Positions 9,741 to 23,392 of a stretch of 64,000 bases of DNA are shown here, piece by piece. This DNA comes from Motacilla alba alba. Its lineage: Eukaryota > Chordata > Aves > Passeriformes > Motacillidae. The stretch covers positions 21,444,161 through 21,508,160 of the forward strand of contig NC_052046.1 of the NCBI RefSeq assembly GCF_015832195.1, in the 5' to 3' direction. Both the position numbers and the translations under genes were made by a program. How positions within the stretch are numbered: position 1 is the stretch's first letter; each line of letters starts with the position of its first letter. The notes below the pieces were generated by a model that saw only the letters and a program-made list of their open reading frames with translations, had not been told where the DNA came from and did not search any database.

Positions 9741-12700
9741 CTTAATTCTAGTTTAGTGTGTGTTTACATTTTGAAATACCATATAATCTGAGTCTTTTTT
9801 CTCTGAAGTAACAGAGGAAGGATTCGCTTTTTTGAAGTAATTCTGTGGATATTGGTTTGGCCTGGAAGCTCACCTTGAGAGAACTAGTAAATTAAAAGTT
9901 ACTTGGGTGAATGCTGGTACTAACCACCTGTAGTTTTTTTAAGAGGCACTCAAGATACGCAAAACTGAAGTGGTAGTAGGTAAATTTCTTTATTTTTCCC
10001 TGGTTGCTTTCTTGCATGCATTTGGGAACAGTGCCTTGTCAGCCTTTCCTCTCTGGGCTGCTGGGCCCAATTCCTGTATGGCATTTGTGCTGGGCCTATG
10101 AACAGAATCCCTCTTCTCACAGGAGATAGATTTGATATGTGGAACAGCGCAGTGCTTTTATTGTTGGGCTTGTTGGCATTTTCTTTTTGTGCATGCTTGG
10201 AAGAGAGGAGTTTATATGATACTTACTTGTTTTATTAAAGCTGTTCATCAGATATGGATTTCTGTAAGAAGTGTTTACTTTGGTTTTGAAATACACTTAA
10301 AAATTGTGTTTGTAAGTATCAATTCTAAGTTCTAAAGTTATTCTAGGGAAGATGGGTATAGTAGTTTGAACGTCCTTTAATAAATCTGAATATAATGAAT
10401 TGGCTTCTAATTTTAATTCTTCCTACTCTTAAAATCCTTTTGGAGCTAATGTTGTTTTCACTTCTTGGATGAGATGCTAGAATGTTCTGAAAAGGTATTC
10501 CTTTTCAAAAGGAAAAGGTAGAAGTATACAGAAACCTCAACAGTAGAAAACAAAAGAAAAGTAGTCCTGAGAATACCATATTTTTTATGTGCTTTAACCC
10601 TGAAACCTTCTCTCTTCAAACCCAGACTGAGTTTTAATGGAACATTAGAACTTAACTGGTGTGTCTGATGGACACAGAGAGGTTTGTGTAACTGGAGGCC
10701 AGAACCTTCTTCCAGCCAAGTTGTGACATTCTGCCTAGAAGTGCCATCAGTGCCTCCCAGAGATGGCTTATCAGTGGCCCATGGAGCATGTCTTGCACTA
10801 CAGATAGCTAAATAAGGGAAGCTGGCCCCAAAGCTGGCTACTCTCCATTTGGAGAGTAAATGGAGTATGAGAGATGAAAATTTCACAGGAGCATTGTAGA
10901 TGATGTAGTGTTGTGATTCAACCAGAGGACGTGGATCCATATAATATGTAGGTTGCCTGGTTATTCTCTTGACAGAAGTATTTGTAACAGATATGTGTCA
11001 TTTAATTAAACAGTGTATTGGCTAATATCAATGAGCCTAGCCATCTAGAGTGAAATTCCATTGAAGTTCTGAAATGGGCTGTTTTCTGTTGATTACAGTC
11101 CATGCTGACTGAGAAAAAGCAAAAATCTTTATTAGAATTTCCAGTTGATAAATACATCTTTACAGATTCTGCATAGTTCAAACATAAACTAACAATCCAG
11201 TCCTTGATGAAACAGGAGTTAATTACTGATGATAAGGATAAATTAGACATGTTTCTTTCAACAGCTGTCTTGATGTTTACCAGAATTTGTCTTCAGCATG
11301 GTTTTCATAATGTAAATCGACACATGACTTTTTAAAATTCCCTTTTTGGGGAAGTAGAAGGAGAATGCTTGATTAGTATCTCCTTCATCAGACAGTGCTG
11401 TTTGGTGAGAAGTTGTAATTAACAAATATCCTTTGTAGTAATACTGATAACCCTCTTGGAGTTACTCTTGGAGTTATAAAAAGTAGATTGTATATGTTGA
11501 TTTTACAGATTTGCCTTTTCAGTGACTCTAGGCCTGTCTAGCTCGTTTTTATGCGTGGGTATGCCAAGGGAATTTCCATAAGTGCTGTAACAGTAGAAGC
11601 AAAAGCAGTCAGACAAGTGCAGTATTCTCTATTCACCTTGTCTACGAACACACCAAGCAAAAGGATGATTATGTCAGTTCACTGCAACATCAGGTCTTAC
11701 CAGAGCATCTTTTGCATTACCCGCATAATGAACACAGAAAACATATAACACTTTGTTAAAGTAAGCTTGCATTGCGTATTTTTTTTTCTTACATGAGGCT
11801 TGGTGATTTGGCTTCATCCCTGGCCTTTCTGCCATGTTTTCATGATTGAACTGTTGAGTTTGGAGGCAATTCCTCCCCGTCTCTGACCTATGAGTAACTG
11901 GAGAACAGTTCTTTTGGGAAATACATTTATATCTGTTTTTTCTTTGCTGCTCACTGTCTTAGATGTGTTATTCTGTCTTGTCAAATGTCAAAATACTATA
12001 GTCTTTTGCAAGGTGCAAAGCTTTGATTTCTGTCTTTGGGAAAAATTTCAAAACAGATAAATGAAACTTCCTGTTTGGTTGTTTTTGTTTTGTTTTGTTT
12101 CTTAAGTTTGAAAATTATATCTTCACATTATTTCTTCCGTGTCTTCTTCAAATCTTTGAAGAGCAGGACCCTTTTTTTCTTTTTTTTTCCCTTTTCTGTA
12201 AAGGAAATACAAAACATACTAGTGTAATGAATATACTAGGTTACTTTTTAAAGTATGCAGATTGTTTGTGTGGGTCAGACCTAAGCATTCAGCATTATCT
12301 ACAAATTATTACCTTTTGGTGATCATGTGTTTCCTTCTTCTGATTCATAAATTACAAGGCAAGAAGAAACCAGTAGGATCACCTACTCTTTCAGTCTACA
12401 GAAAACAAGACAAGGAGTAATAGTGTTAGAGATTTAGTAATTTAGCTCTCCCAGATAAGGTAACCTTTTTGTTTACTCATTGATGAGTTTAGCAAAATCT
12501 GAAAGATTTAACACTGCTCAGGACAATTTACTTTTGTTTCTTGTTCTTTAAGTGAGCTGTCTTTTACCACTGCTAATTTATTGCTGATGCAATTGTCTTT
12601 AACACTAACTTTAGTAATAACCTCAGAGATACTGGGCCAGTCTCTTCATAAAAGCTGAAAGTGTTCAGTACATTCTTTGTGACTGTGCCTGCCTAAATCC

Positions 12701-15659
12701 AGTACAAGGGTCAACACATGGATATTAATAGAAGGAAACAATCTAAAGAGAGGTCCAAAGGACTGCTGGCCTTTTCTGCCTCAGTTGGTATAGAAAAATT
12801 AATTTTCCCTTCAAATCATACTTGAGGGAGCAATAGCGTTGTGTTTTCTAGAAGACACCTGCCTCGAGAAGCTGGCTGAGGAGCTGACAGCGTGGTCTGG
12901 CCTCTTTGTGTGGTGGGACTGCTTGGCTCAGGTCCCTGTGGGAGTGCAGGATGTGTGGAGGGGGAAGTTGTGTGCTGCTTTTCTCTCTTAGGTGTGACAG
13001 GATATCTGAAAAGATGGCAGGGTGTGGGAGTTGTATGAAGGAATGCATCCTGCTGAGTTGTTGTTTGAAGATTGTAGTGCAGCAGGAGGCAAAAAGCCTC
13101 CCATTGGTCTTGTTAATGGAGACTCCTAAGTTATTTAGAGCTGCTCCCAGTTTTATCTTGTAGGTACACCCAGGAACACCCAGTGCATATTAGAAATCCA
13201 GCACCCTAATAAAATTACTTGTTGCTGAACATTGTTTTGGTATTGGGGTAGGATATGCTGGTAGAATAAGAGTATTTGTCAAGCTTCAGATGATTTGAAG
13301 TTACAAATTAAGCTTTTTTTTTTGTTTTAAATTTACACAAAGGTGTTGCTATTCTTATATAAATAGGCATATTAAACATGCATGCAACAGAAGATAATTA
13401 TGAAAGTGTGCTGCCCAATATATATGGAAAAAACATGATTTTTTAGTTACAGACATTTTTAATATAGGGGAAGGATTAGAGTTTGAGAAGTGGTTCGTTT
13501 TTCTGTATTACATAGTGGCCTCTTTGAAATCACAGCAGGAAGGCACACAATGCTGCACAACCAAAACCAAGGATGGAGACATAGTTTTCCTTCTAGTTTT
13601 TATACATTTATAGATATTTCACCTGAACAGTTTGTGCTGTAGGGTTATTTTCCTACAAAATTTGTATTATTTTATAAAACCATTTTTCTGATAGATACCA
13701 AGATTCTGTAAATATGAAACTCATAAACCACAATTTGATGATTTCACTTTACATTAACCATCCTTAGGGCAAAGGCAGCAAATATTGTGAATACACCTAC
13801 TCAAGATAAGTGAAGAGACGTGAGAATAGGACTTGAAGTCCAAGTAGTTTAAAAGGCAATTCATTGCAATATGATTTGGAAGGAATGTGGAGCTTTTTGT
13901 TATTTGAGTAAGATATATGTCGTATCAGATTTTTTGCTTTTAAGGCATTTGCTTTTTAATTGTCTTTTTTTATGATAACAACTCCCATTAATTTACTAGC
14001 TTCTTCCTTTGTTAGGCAATGTATTCTTCCAGGTCCTGTCAAAAGTAAGAGCTACTGTTCCCTCATAAAAAACTTAGAGAACAAAGGAAACTCATGTAGA
14101 AGGTGAATTTATTCCTGTCTTTGTGACTTGACTGTGACTATGAGATACTGAAGTAGTTTTTTGACCAGTGTCACATTTTTTCCTTTTTCTCTAACCCTCT
14201 GTGGTGTTCATAAGGCAGGAGATGTTTTCCAAACAAAAACAAAGGCTGCAGAAACGGTGGTTTTATGCTTTATGGACATTTCTTCTTAAGGCATCCTTCT
14301 GCTGTGATGCAAATAGAAACCTTAAATTAGCTAATGGGCTAATGGGCCAGATGAGTAGTGAGGTGATTACTCTTCCTGATGGCCAAAAATTGTAGCACAC
14401 CCTTTTCTGTCACCTTACCTCATCCACACCCTATTCTAACCTGTTGGAGATGTTTGTCTTGTCTGTGTGTTGAGCCTGGGTTTTTGGGCTTGTGTAAGCT
14501 CTTTGGAGCAGAGGCTGTCCTTTGTTGTGTTCCTGTGATGGGGAGAACAATGGAGACTTGTAGCACAACTGCAAATATAAGAAATAATAAGGCTTTGCTT
14601 TGCTGGGCTCTGTTGCTTGAGGGACCCAGGTGGTGGTTTTGTTCTTGAAAGTAGAAAATGTGAGAAATGACAGATCTCTCAAGATACTTTTCTTTTAGAA
14701 GTCTTGGGACAAAGATGGCTGTTTTTTCAGAATTTCTTCAAATTGACTCCATTGCAGCCTAAAGAAGGAAGGCTACAATCTGAAATCATTGTACTGTGTT
14801 GAAGAACAAAGAAAATAATCCAGTCATTATTTTAGATAAAATCTTGAGTCAAAGCATCTGCAACCCGTTATAATGTATTCCAAAGACTTTTTCAACCAAA
14901 ACCCATTATTTCTACCTGTACTAGCATAGTTGGGGTTTTATTGGCTGTGAGTAATAATCACAGGGGGCCACCTACAATTTTCTGTTTTCATATGTCCTTG
15001 TAGAAGGTAAGATGTGTAGAAAACAAAACTGCAGATTATTTTGTTCACGCATTTTCTGCATGTTAACTCTGAAATAAAAAATGTGCAATAGGGTTAATGT
15101 ACTTGGTGAATTTAGTTGTTGCCAAGGTTTTCAAGCATGTATGATTTCAAGCATAATCTATAATTAGTTTCTGTTGCTTTTGTGTTTGAACTTAGCTGGA
15201 AGGTACCTCGTGTTACGATGTGAGGCCGTAGTCTCTATGCTTAAGGCTCATTTTTGTTTTTCTTCCCTTCTGCCAGTGCATGGAATTTATAAAATTACCA
15301 TATTGAACTATACTGAATATGTTTTAAAAACAACATTTGTATTTATCTTAAGGGTATTTAGTTGCTTGTATATGGAAAAATTGACTTCTGATCTTCAATG
15401 TGGCCACAAACCACTTGATCACCTTAACTAATGGAGAGAACTTCCATGCTTCTCTTCACATCCTCAGTGGTGATAACCTTTAAACAAGATTATTGATATA
15501 ATTTGCCTATTTTTTATACTTGGCCTGTGATTTGATAGCTATGTAATGCTAAATTTAATCTGAAACCATACTCATCGCAGTTTGTCAGAGATGCCAAGTT
15601 CTCTTGATTGGTGAATTGCACGTACATATTGTGTGTACAGACTTATTTTTATTAGTTTG

Positions 15660-15784
15660 GGAAGGTGTTTTGGTGGGTTTTTTTGGTTTTGTTTTGGTTT
15701 TTTTTTTTGTTGTTGTGTTTTTGCGGGGGGGGGTTTGTGTTTGGTTTGGTTTTGGGTTTTTTGGAGGTTTTTTTGCTTTTTTTC
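15660..15784. repeat. T/G-rich low-complexity tract
   Basis: About 125 bases on the + strand consist almost only of T and G, with runs up to T13 and a run of nine or ten G around 15725-15734. Overlapping open frames that translate to Phe/Gly/Val-rich (or Lys/Pro/Thr-rich on the other strand) polypeptides are by-products of this composition, not genes. Confidence 0.85.
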
Positions 15785-18700
15785 CCATCAAAAGACATTG
15801 TTGATTTTAAATTAAGCATTGGCAGACAAATGTTTAAGGTAATCAGGGAGTTGCTTAACACAAATATACTGTCTAAATAGTTGGATTTTTTCTTTAATTA
15901 GCTTATTGAGATTTTGAGGAGCAGCCCAGGACTGCTGGACTGAGGAAAACACATTCAGTTGATTTGGTTTCAGAATGTTCAGTAAGTTTCTTCACAAGTG
16001 TGTGTGCTTCACTGCATTTACATTTCCTCAAAGCAATGATCTGTAATGATCTCATGTGCTTGGCAACCCAGATTCATCTGCAAAACAGCACTGTACCCTG
16101 CAGCACCGTGCTGGGGTGTGTGCTTAGCTCTGACTCGCAGGTGATCATCATTTCCTGCAGCAGCTAGTTAGCCCAGTGCTGCATAGCCCAAGATCTGAAA
16201 AAATCTCAGCACGATGCAGTGTGGCTGCAGGTATTTGATCTATTAAAGCTAGACTTGTAAAGAATGTGACATGTGGCTTTGTATCACACTGCAGCATGAT
16301 TCCTGTCTCCAGCATTGGTGAATGACATATTTCTACTCTTCTACTTGTGGTAAAGTGTGCTGGGAGACATTAGTGAATAGGAAGATGAGAATTTGCCCTT
16401 TGGAGAGAGTGACCACATTATCTGTTTCAAAAATATGGCTGGTATAACATACTGAGTAGTCAGAATTTAAAAACAGAATATTATTTTCTGTTATTTTTAT
16501 AATTTCTTTTTAGAGCTCTGAATGGGAAATGCTTCAGTGGCAAAGATGTAATATCAAATACAGACCTATCAGTAATGTTAGTCCAGCTTCAGTCTTACAG
16601 AAACTTTTGGGAGTTTAGCAGATTTTTGCAGAATGATACTGTGCCTGTCCTATGTTAAATAGGTATGAAGCTGTTATTCTAGTGTTTGGGTTTATTTTCT
16701 GAAAAAAAAGAAACAGTAAAGAAAAATTAGATGTGCAAAATATTATATTTCTCTGTAAAATATGAAGAAAAAAAGAATCCATGTCACTCAATAAATACTC
16801 TCTATGGTTGTGTGGAACCTAATTAAGGACTTCGGAAGGAAGAGATGATTGAGATTGTTTTTTCACCAAATTGTTGTATGCCATTTTGCCAGTTACAACC
16901 TTGGGTTTGTTTTTTTTTTTTATTGGTCATTTTTTAGTATTTCAATGTTACTATTTTCCTGTATCAGCTAAATTTATGCTAATTACAGTGAGGCATGAGA
17001 GTATATATCCCTGTAAAAACAAGTCAGAACTCTGTAAGCTAGGTTGAGAAAACAATCAGTCACTTTTTAATTGGTTACACACCCATATGTACATCCAACT
17101 AGTTGTCCAGCCCTCCTGAAGCTGTATGGCACTGTTACCTACCTGCACAGACTTTCTTGAAGTTTTTGAAGTATTGAAAAATCATTTTGATTTAATGTTG
17201 AGTTATGGATTTATGGAAAGGGAGATGATTAAGAAGCATATGATTATGCTAAAATTGACTCCTTTATGCTTTATCATTAAATTTATATCTTCAAGGTGGT
17301 AATTTTTGTGGTTATGATTTGAAGAAAGAATAATACCAACAAATGTCTCAATTCTATTATACTGAAGACATTTAAGAAAACAGCTTTTGCTGACATTCAT
17401 TTCAGAGGTATGCCTACATTTGGTTTTCTGAAGCTGAATGTAGTCTGAGGTCATCTGTAATGATTATTTGAAAAGCTGAGCTAGAGCTTATGCTAATTGA
17501 AAATTTAATGTCTGATTAAACCACTGAACCAAATTGGAGGTTTGGGGCTTCTATTTTACCAAAAAACAGGAAATGAAGAACTAGTGTTCAAACTCTCAGC
17601 ACATTCTTTCTTACTACTGAGAGGGTTAGGCTATCACAGAATGTCAGGTGTTGTAGTTCTACTTGAACCGTCTACATTATGTCAAATGGACAGCATGTGG
17701 AAATTATTTTCAGTGGAACAGAGTATTCCTCTATTAAAACCAGTGGGTTTATCATAAACTGTAGGTTCAGCTTTCTCTTCTCTTCAGCCATACTGCTTAA
17801 GATGACAGGTAATCTGCAAGACAGCTTTCTGTGGTGGAATCATGGATGTGAATCTCAGAATAGTAATGATGACACTAACTAATGGCAGTACAGCATGTGA
17901 GGAAACTCTTGTTTTTAGCTTGTCCATGTAAGAGTTACTTGTTAGCACAGTGATGTGTCTTAGAGAATTTGTGAAGCGTGACATGATCTAGTGGTACTTC
18001 AAGTTACATTTGAGGAAAGGGGGAAATTTGCTCATTATGGATCCCATTTTCACTTTTTTCATGTATCCACTGAAGCATAATACATTATTTTTTTCCAAGT
18101 TTTTTGTGTAAGTTTCATGGTTCTTGTTCAAGTTAACAGCTTTTGTGTAATGAACTGCTTATTTGCAGCAAGACTTAATGTAAAATCTCCTTTTGTGGGA
18201 GGATTTCAGCTCTCCTCTGAGAGAGGAGAGAATTGACAACTTTGAGACAAATTCCCTTTCCAATTAACTTCTTCCACTGTTGTGTTTCTGCTGTCCCAGA
18301 CATTGTTGCTTCAATGTGGAATTTTAGTAGAAGTTAAAAAGCCTGTACAGCTCTGTTCTTGCAGGATTATGAAATCTTGAGATATTTTTAACTACATGAT
18401 AAAATTTCCAAAATTCTTGAAAAGATTGATGTGTAAAGAAGAAAGATTGTACATTGGATTGCACTGTTCTACTTCATATGCATCCAAGCCAGTGATCCTT
18501 TTTATTTGGAATTTATTATTGCTGTGTAGAATTTAGCAGAAGTTAATTTTATCTGTTTTTAGATACTTACTGTTCATCTTGAATCTCTCCATTGCCAAAA
18601 TACAGCTTGAAACATGAACTTCCAAAAAAAACTGTCAAACCAAAAAGCAAAAAACCAAACCCAACAATAATAAACCCCTACCTTCAAACACTGAAAACTT

Positions 18701-19514
18701 GGACTATTTGAGTCACTGTATGAATCCAGAAGATGTAACTTGAAGACTGCACACACTACATTATGTAATTTAAGGCTTGGCAGCAATCCACTCACTTTGG
18801 TTTCCTCTCCTTTGTCAGCAATTCTGCTTGTATTGGAGCAGATATTGTTTCATCAGTTGAGTTTAAAAGCAGATGTTAACTGTCTTGTGTTGCGTGGTTT
18901 GACAAGCAGTGTTTCCTGCAGCTTCTCAGGTGGCTCTCCTTACTGCCAGGAGCACTGATCTGTTGCAGTGGTTGCGTCACATGGGCTGTGGGCTGTTTTG
19001 GCTGAGGACAGTAAGTTAACTGATGTGTTCAAAATTAGAATGTTTACTGTAATTACCACTACTTATTTTTTGTCTCTATAGTGGATGTTGCTTTACTAGT
19101 CATTTTATGTGATACTTCATTCTTGACACATCAGGGTGAATTAAACACATCTTCATCGTGAAATTATTCCTCTTCACGCTGTTAGCTCATACCTATTTAC
19201 ACACTATAAATCATATCCTTGCTTCATTTTCTTCCTTCTTTTCTTCCTTCTACACTGAGTCACTGGCATTTGCTTTCATGAATCTTCTGTGACCTACTTC
19301 TATTTGTGAGCAATTAGTACACTGCTTTGGTGGTAAAATAGTCCTTTACCACTATGGGTGTTTTTACAGGGCAAAGTACATGCAAAAGTTGTTTTCATAA
19401 ATTGTTTATATACTCTGTAATGTGTTTAAGATGGTCTTAGCCTTTTCCCTGTATTCTTGTGTTGATGGATAGATTTAAATCTAGTATAGAAAGTATACAA
19501 GTTAATTCTAATTT

Positions 19515-19530
19515 GTGTGTGTGTGTGTGT
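19515..19530. repeat. GT dinucleotide repeat
   Basis: About eight uninterrupted GT units within MAST4 intron 1. Confidence 0.85.
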
Positions 19531-20360
19531 TCTGTGTTCTTGGATTTTCATGAGAGAATAAGATGTTACTGACTATTGAAGTGGTTAGGAGAGATATAAA
19601 TGAGAAATTAAACTTACTTTATTCTGGAAATTCCATTTTTTTCTGTAAAACTTCACTCACAGTAAGAAATCTTGTTTAAGACATACTATAAATGGATTTT
19701 GTGGGCCAGGTTCATTCATGTTGATATGCTTCACTGTGCTTGGAAACTTCTAGTGTTGAATGTGTACTGGGGTTTTTTGCTAGAATCATGCTACTAATTT
19801 TCCAGTTTCACTCATTGGATTTTCATTAGGCATAACTGGGTGGATAAACTTAAAGTCATATTGTGTTCTAGTTGTGGGACGGAGCCTGAAGTATATAATT
19901 GCAAAGAAGGATTTCCCTATCCCTGGATAATACATAATTTTTTCTCAGAGCCTGTATGAGGGGTCACAACCCATCACTCTGGTGTTTTGATCTGCAGAAA
20001 ACCTGTTTTAGATACACTAAAGGGATTCTAAAATTGAACAGTTGTTTGTGATTTGGAGACTTGGATTACTAAAGTGGCACAGTATGTCAGAAGGAAGGGA
20101 TGTTTGATGACATGACATGAATGCTTTATCAGTACTTTATTTGCAGTGGCCTAGATAATTTGTTTCTGACCTCACTGAGTAATCCAGTCACTTGAAACAT
20201 GAAGCATGCACCACTAAAACTTTTCAATACCATGCCGCATTATTTGTAATACTATAAATGGGATGTATATATCGTGCAGGTCTGTGGCAGCACACTGAAA
20301 CACATAAATCATCTGATCTTTCCTGGCTTCTGTGGTGCTTGATGATTAAACATTACTATT

Positions 20361-20377
20361 AAAAAAAAAAAAAAAAA
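20361..20377. repeat. Poly-A run (A17)
   Basis: Seventeen consecutive A bases on the + strand. I could not find a retrocopy body or flanking target duplication next to it, so I call it only a homopolymer. Confidence 0.8.
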
Positions 20378-23265
20378 GGTGAGTGGATGTCAGAGGCCTT
20401 GTGTCATCCCCACTTGTGACTGTGCCTGGAGATGTTTAAATTGCTTCACTAGAGATGATTCAGATATTTCTAATTACCTCACTGTGACTACACAGTGTGA
20501 TGATCTGCATGTGTAATAGGTTCCCTTCCTCAGTAGCTATATTGCCATGTGGACCTGAAGTTTGCTCCCAGACTTAGTCCGGGTGCTGGGTTTTATACAG
20601 GGACGATAATTGAGCTGTAGCTAGTGTCAAGTTAATCTTGCTGACACAGCTTTCTTAGTACACAGTTACAAGTGAAAAAGGCAGTTTCTATACTCATGGT
20701 TAAAATAAAAAATTTTATTTTCTAATGGGGAAATTCTGAACCAGTAAAAGACTTTTATCTATGGTGTAACTTTGTCTTTAGAAGGGAGATCGCTTATGTG
20801 ACTATACCAGTTTAGGTACACTGCTAACTTTTTAAGTGTGGATACTGTATACCTAATACAAATCTGTGGGGAGAAGAAGTCATTTATGTATATTTGTAAA
20901 TGGTGTCAACTATGTGCCAGCATGTACTTAATTTGTTTTTCTGCTAAATTTCTCATGAGGCTTTGTTAAATGGAAAGTAATGATCAGTAGTTATGTCTGT
21001 TACATAAGCTCAGTTTTAATCTGGAAAAAAGCTAGATCAGACATACCCATTTTTTATAACAGTTATTTACTGTTTTGCTACTAAAGGGATAGTGTTTGGA
21101 AACTCCAACACAAACAGACTTTAATTTGTTATTGCTCCATAAGACTGTTGGGGAATGGCACCTTGCTGGCTGCAGAGAAATGTGTAGTGGTGTTTTAAGA
21201 TCATGGCACTGTGGAGTGTTTGGTCACTTACCTTTTAGCATAACTTTGCAGATGTCTGGTTTCTGCAGAACAAACACCCTCTTCATGAAAGCTGCCATAG
21301 CTGACATTAATTGGTGCCCCCTGCCACAGGCTTGACAGAGACCAACAGTTGAATGGGTGCAGTGAATGTTGTTTGTTTTTTTTTCACCTTCCCCTGGGAA
21401 AATAATGCTTTTAGATGCTTAATTGTAATTTAATTAAAAAACGTTTGGTCAGCTGTCAGTGGGAGGGAAGGAGAATGTGGGTCTCACTAAAGAGAAGAGG
21501 GTCTTTTGTTTGCGCACTGAATTTCTGAGCTGCAGTCCATGTGTGCACGCTCAAATGTGGGACACTGATGGTGCTGCCAGAGGTCTTGTGGGAACAGACA
21601 TAGTTTTGAGGTTGAATGCCTTCCACTTAATTGTTCATATTCAGTCTCCTAACTCATAAAGGGCATAGTTTTCAAACACCCATATTTTGCCCTAAATAAT
21701 GATTTTAATTTTTTAGAAGTTTTTTCTTTTTTTTTCCATAAGTCCAGTGCATTATCTGCTTAAGCATTACTGACTACTTATGTCTAAACAAAAGGCAAGA
21801 CAGAACAGTAATTGCAAAGTGTTTATATTTCTTGTATAGAAAGTGTGACACTTTATTTACATAATATTTTCTTTTGTGTTTTTTAAAACCTGAGAAGGGA
21901 AAAGGAATAGGACCTTTTTCCCTGTTAGTTGTATTGATTCCCTTAAAGAAAAGATGCAAATTTACATCGTGTTGTTGAAGATTAGGCATTTATTGTGAAT
22001 TTTTGGCAACTCTCATGTTTGGATGGAGAAAGAAGATAAACCACAGCAATTAGTGCGACAGTGCTGCTGAAAGAATGAAGCTCATTTTCCTCACATCAAA
22101 TGCTCAGTTGGCAGCTATGCTTCATTACTGTATTGCTTTCCAGTCTGTAGATATGTATCCTCACTTCTGGTTCTCAAGAGGTTAAAAGGTAACTTTATGT
22201 TCTTAGTAGGAGCATGTGTCTCCTGGGGACTGTACTCCTTAAATGCTTTTCCCTCCTTTGTTTTTCTAGTTGCCCTAGTGGGAAGCCTGCACAAGTAGGA
22301 ATAAAAGAATTCAGACTCTTGTCCTGCTGGGTGTGATAACAGAAGAATTCAGACCCCTCTGGTACTGTGTTTGATGTGCTGTATGGTTTTCCTTCAATCA
22401 AGTGCATTGCTTTGACCTTGTCTTACCTGTTCATTTCTTAAGTCTTTGGTAGTATTGCTAAAGGTTTGAAGACAACACATTTAATCCATTGTGTGCAGCC
22501 TCATAGTTTTGAGATAATGGGAATTACCAGATTTATTAAAGAAGGAAAGAAGCAGTCCTGTCCTGTACTTACTGCTCTTTTGAGTAAAAATAAATTGTTT
22601 CTACTTAATTATAGAAGAAAGGAGTCAAATTTAATTATAATTAGAGGTTAAACCAGAAAACAACTACTGAATTAGAGTGTTAAACCATGTAAAATCTGTC
22701 TCCTTCAAGCATTTCCCAATCTCCTACCCTTGAATTTTAGGATGTCATTACTTTAGTTCTACTTCTTGAAGACTATTAGGGGAAAAAAAGTTGGGGGAGG
22801 GGTGTGGTAAACAAAGGGGAACAAAAATCATAAAACTTATCTTAAAAATACTGTAAAATAATGTAGGAATAAGTGTTTCTAGGACTTTGTCGCTTAGTGG
22901 CTTTTCTCCTGGGTGAGTCTCTGGAGTACAGTGCAATGCAGACCGTGTTTCATGTGATAAAGGGTGCTATGTAGACTTCTGTTTTAATAAGCTTCTGATT
23001 CTTTTTATGTGAAAGTCACCTTGGCAACATAAATATTTTAATGGGTACCAACAAATAGAGGAGGTTGAAAGGAAGATGAAGCACAACACCCATAGCAAGA
23101 AGCAGGTGAAGTAGTTTCTTGTTTTCTTCCCCCAACTGAAAATGGATTAGTAATTTTTGCAGTGTCTCTTAGACATCCACCAAGGAAGTAGGCTTTTTTA
23201 GGCTGGCTGCATGTAACTGCCTAATTTCAAAACATGATAGGCTTTAACCCACTGGGATGTTTTAG

Positions 23266-23392
23266 GTATTGATGCCATGCCGACACTTTGAACCAAGAGA
23301 AGCACTCCTTAAAGTTCTCTCCATGCTATTTGAGGAATGTGCTCACTGCTTTGAAGAGGGCTATATGGCTTATCATCCTGGCCTGGTACATG
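23266..23392 (+). other. Candidate cryptic or unannotated exon
   Basis: This 127-bp stretch follows TTTAG and ends at a strong donor (CATG|GTAAGT). It is open in one frame for all 42 codons, with an ATG at 23272. The translation is rich in charged residues and Cys (it includes F-E-E-C-A-H-C-F-E-E-G-Y). I do not recognise it, and it does not match the MAST4 protein as I know it. The upstream pyrimidine tract is poor, so it would be a better first exon than an internal one. Spliced to the MAST4 exon at 32369 it would shift the frame and soon hit a stop. It may be chance. Confidence 0.25.

Noticed and set aside
10458..10940. 160-codon minus-strand open frame in intron 1
   Set aside because: No recognisable domain, no supporting promoter or splice signals; one frame of this length is expected by chance in 64 kb with six frames.
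15585..15880. Several overlapping 60-70 codon open frames
   Set aside because: They are created by the T/G-rich low-complexity tract.
20361..20377. Poly-A run as the tail of a processed pseudogene or SINE
   Set aside because: No recognisable body upstream and no flanking target duplication.
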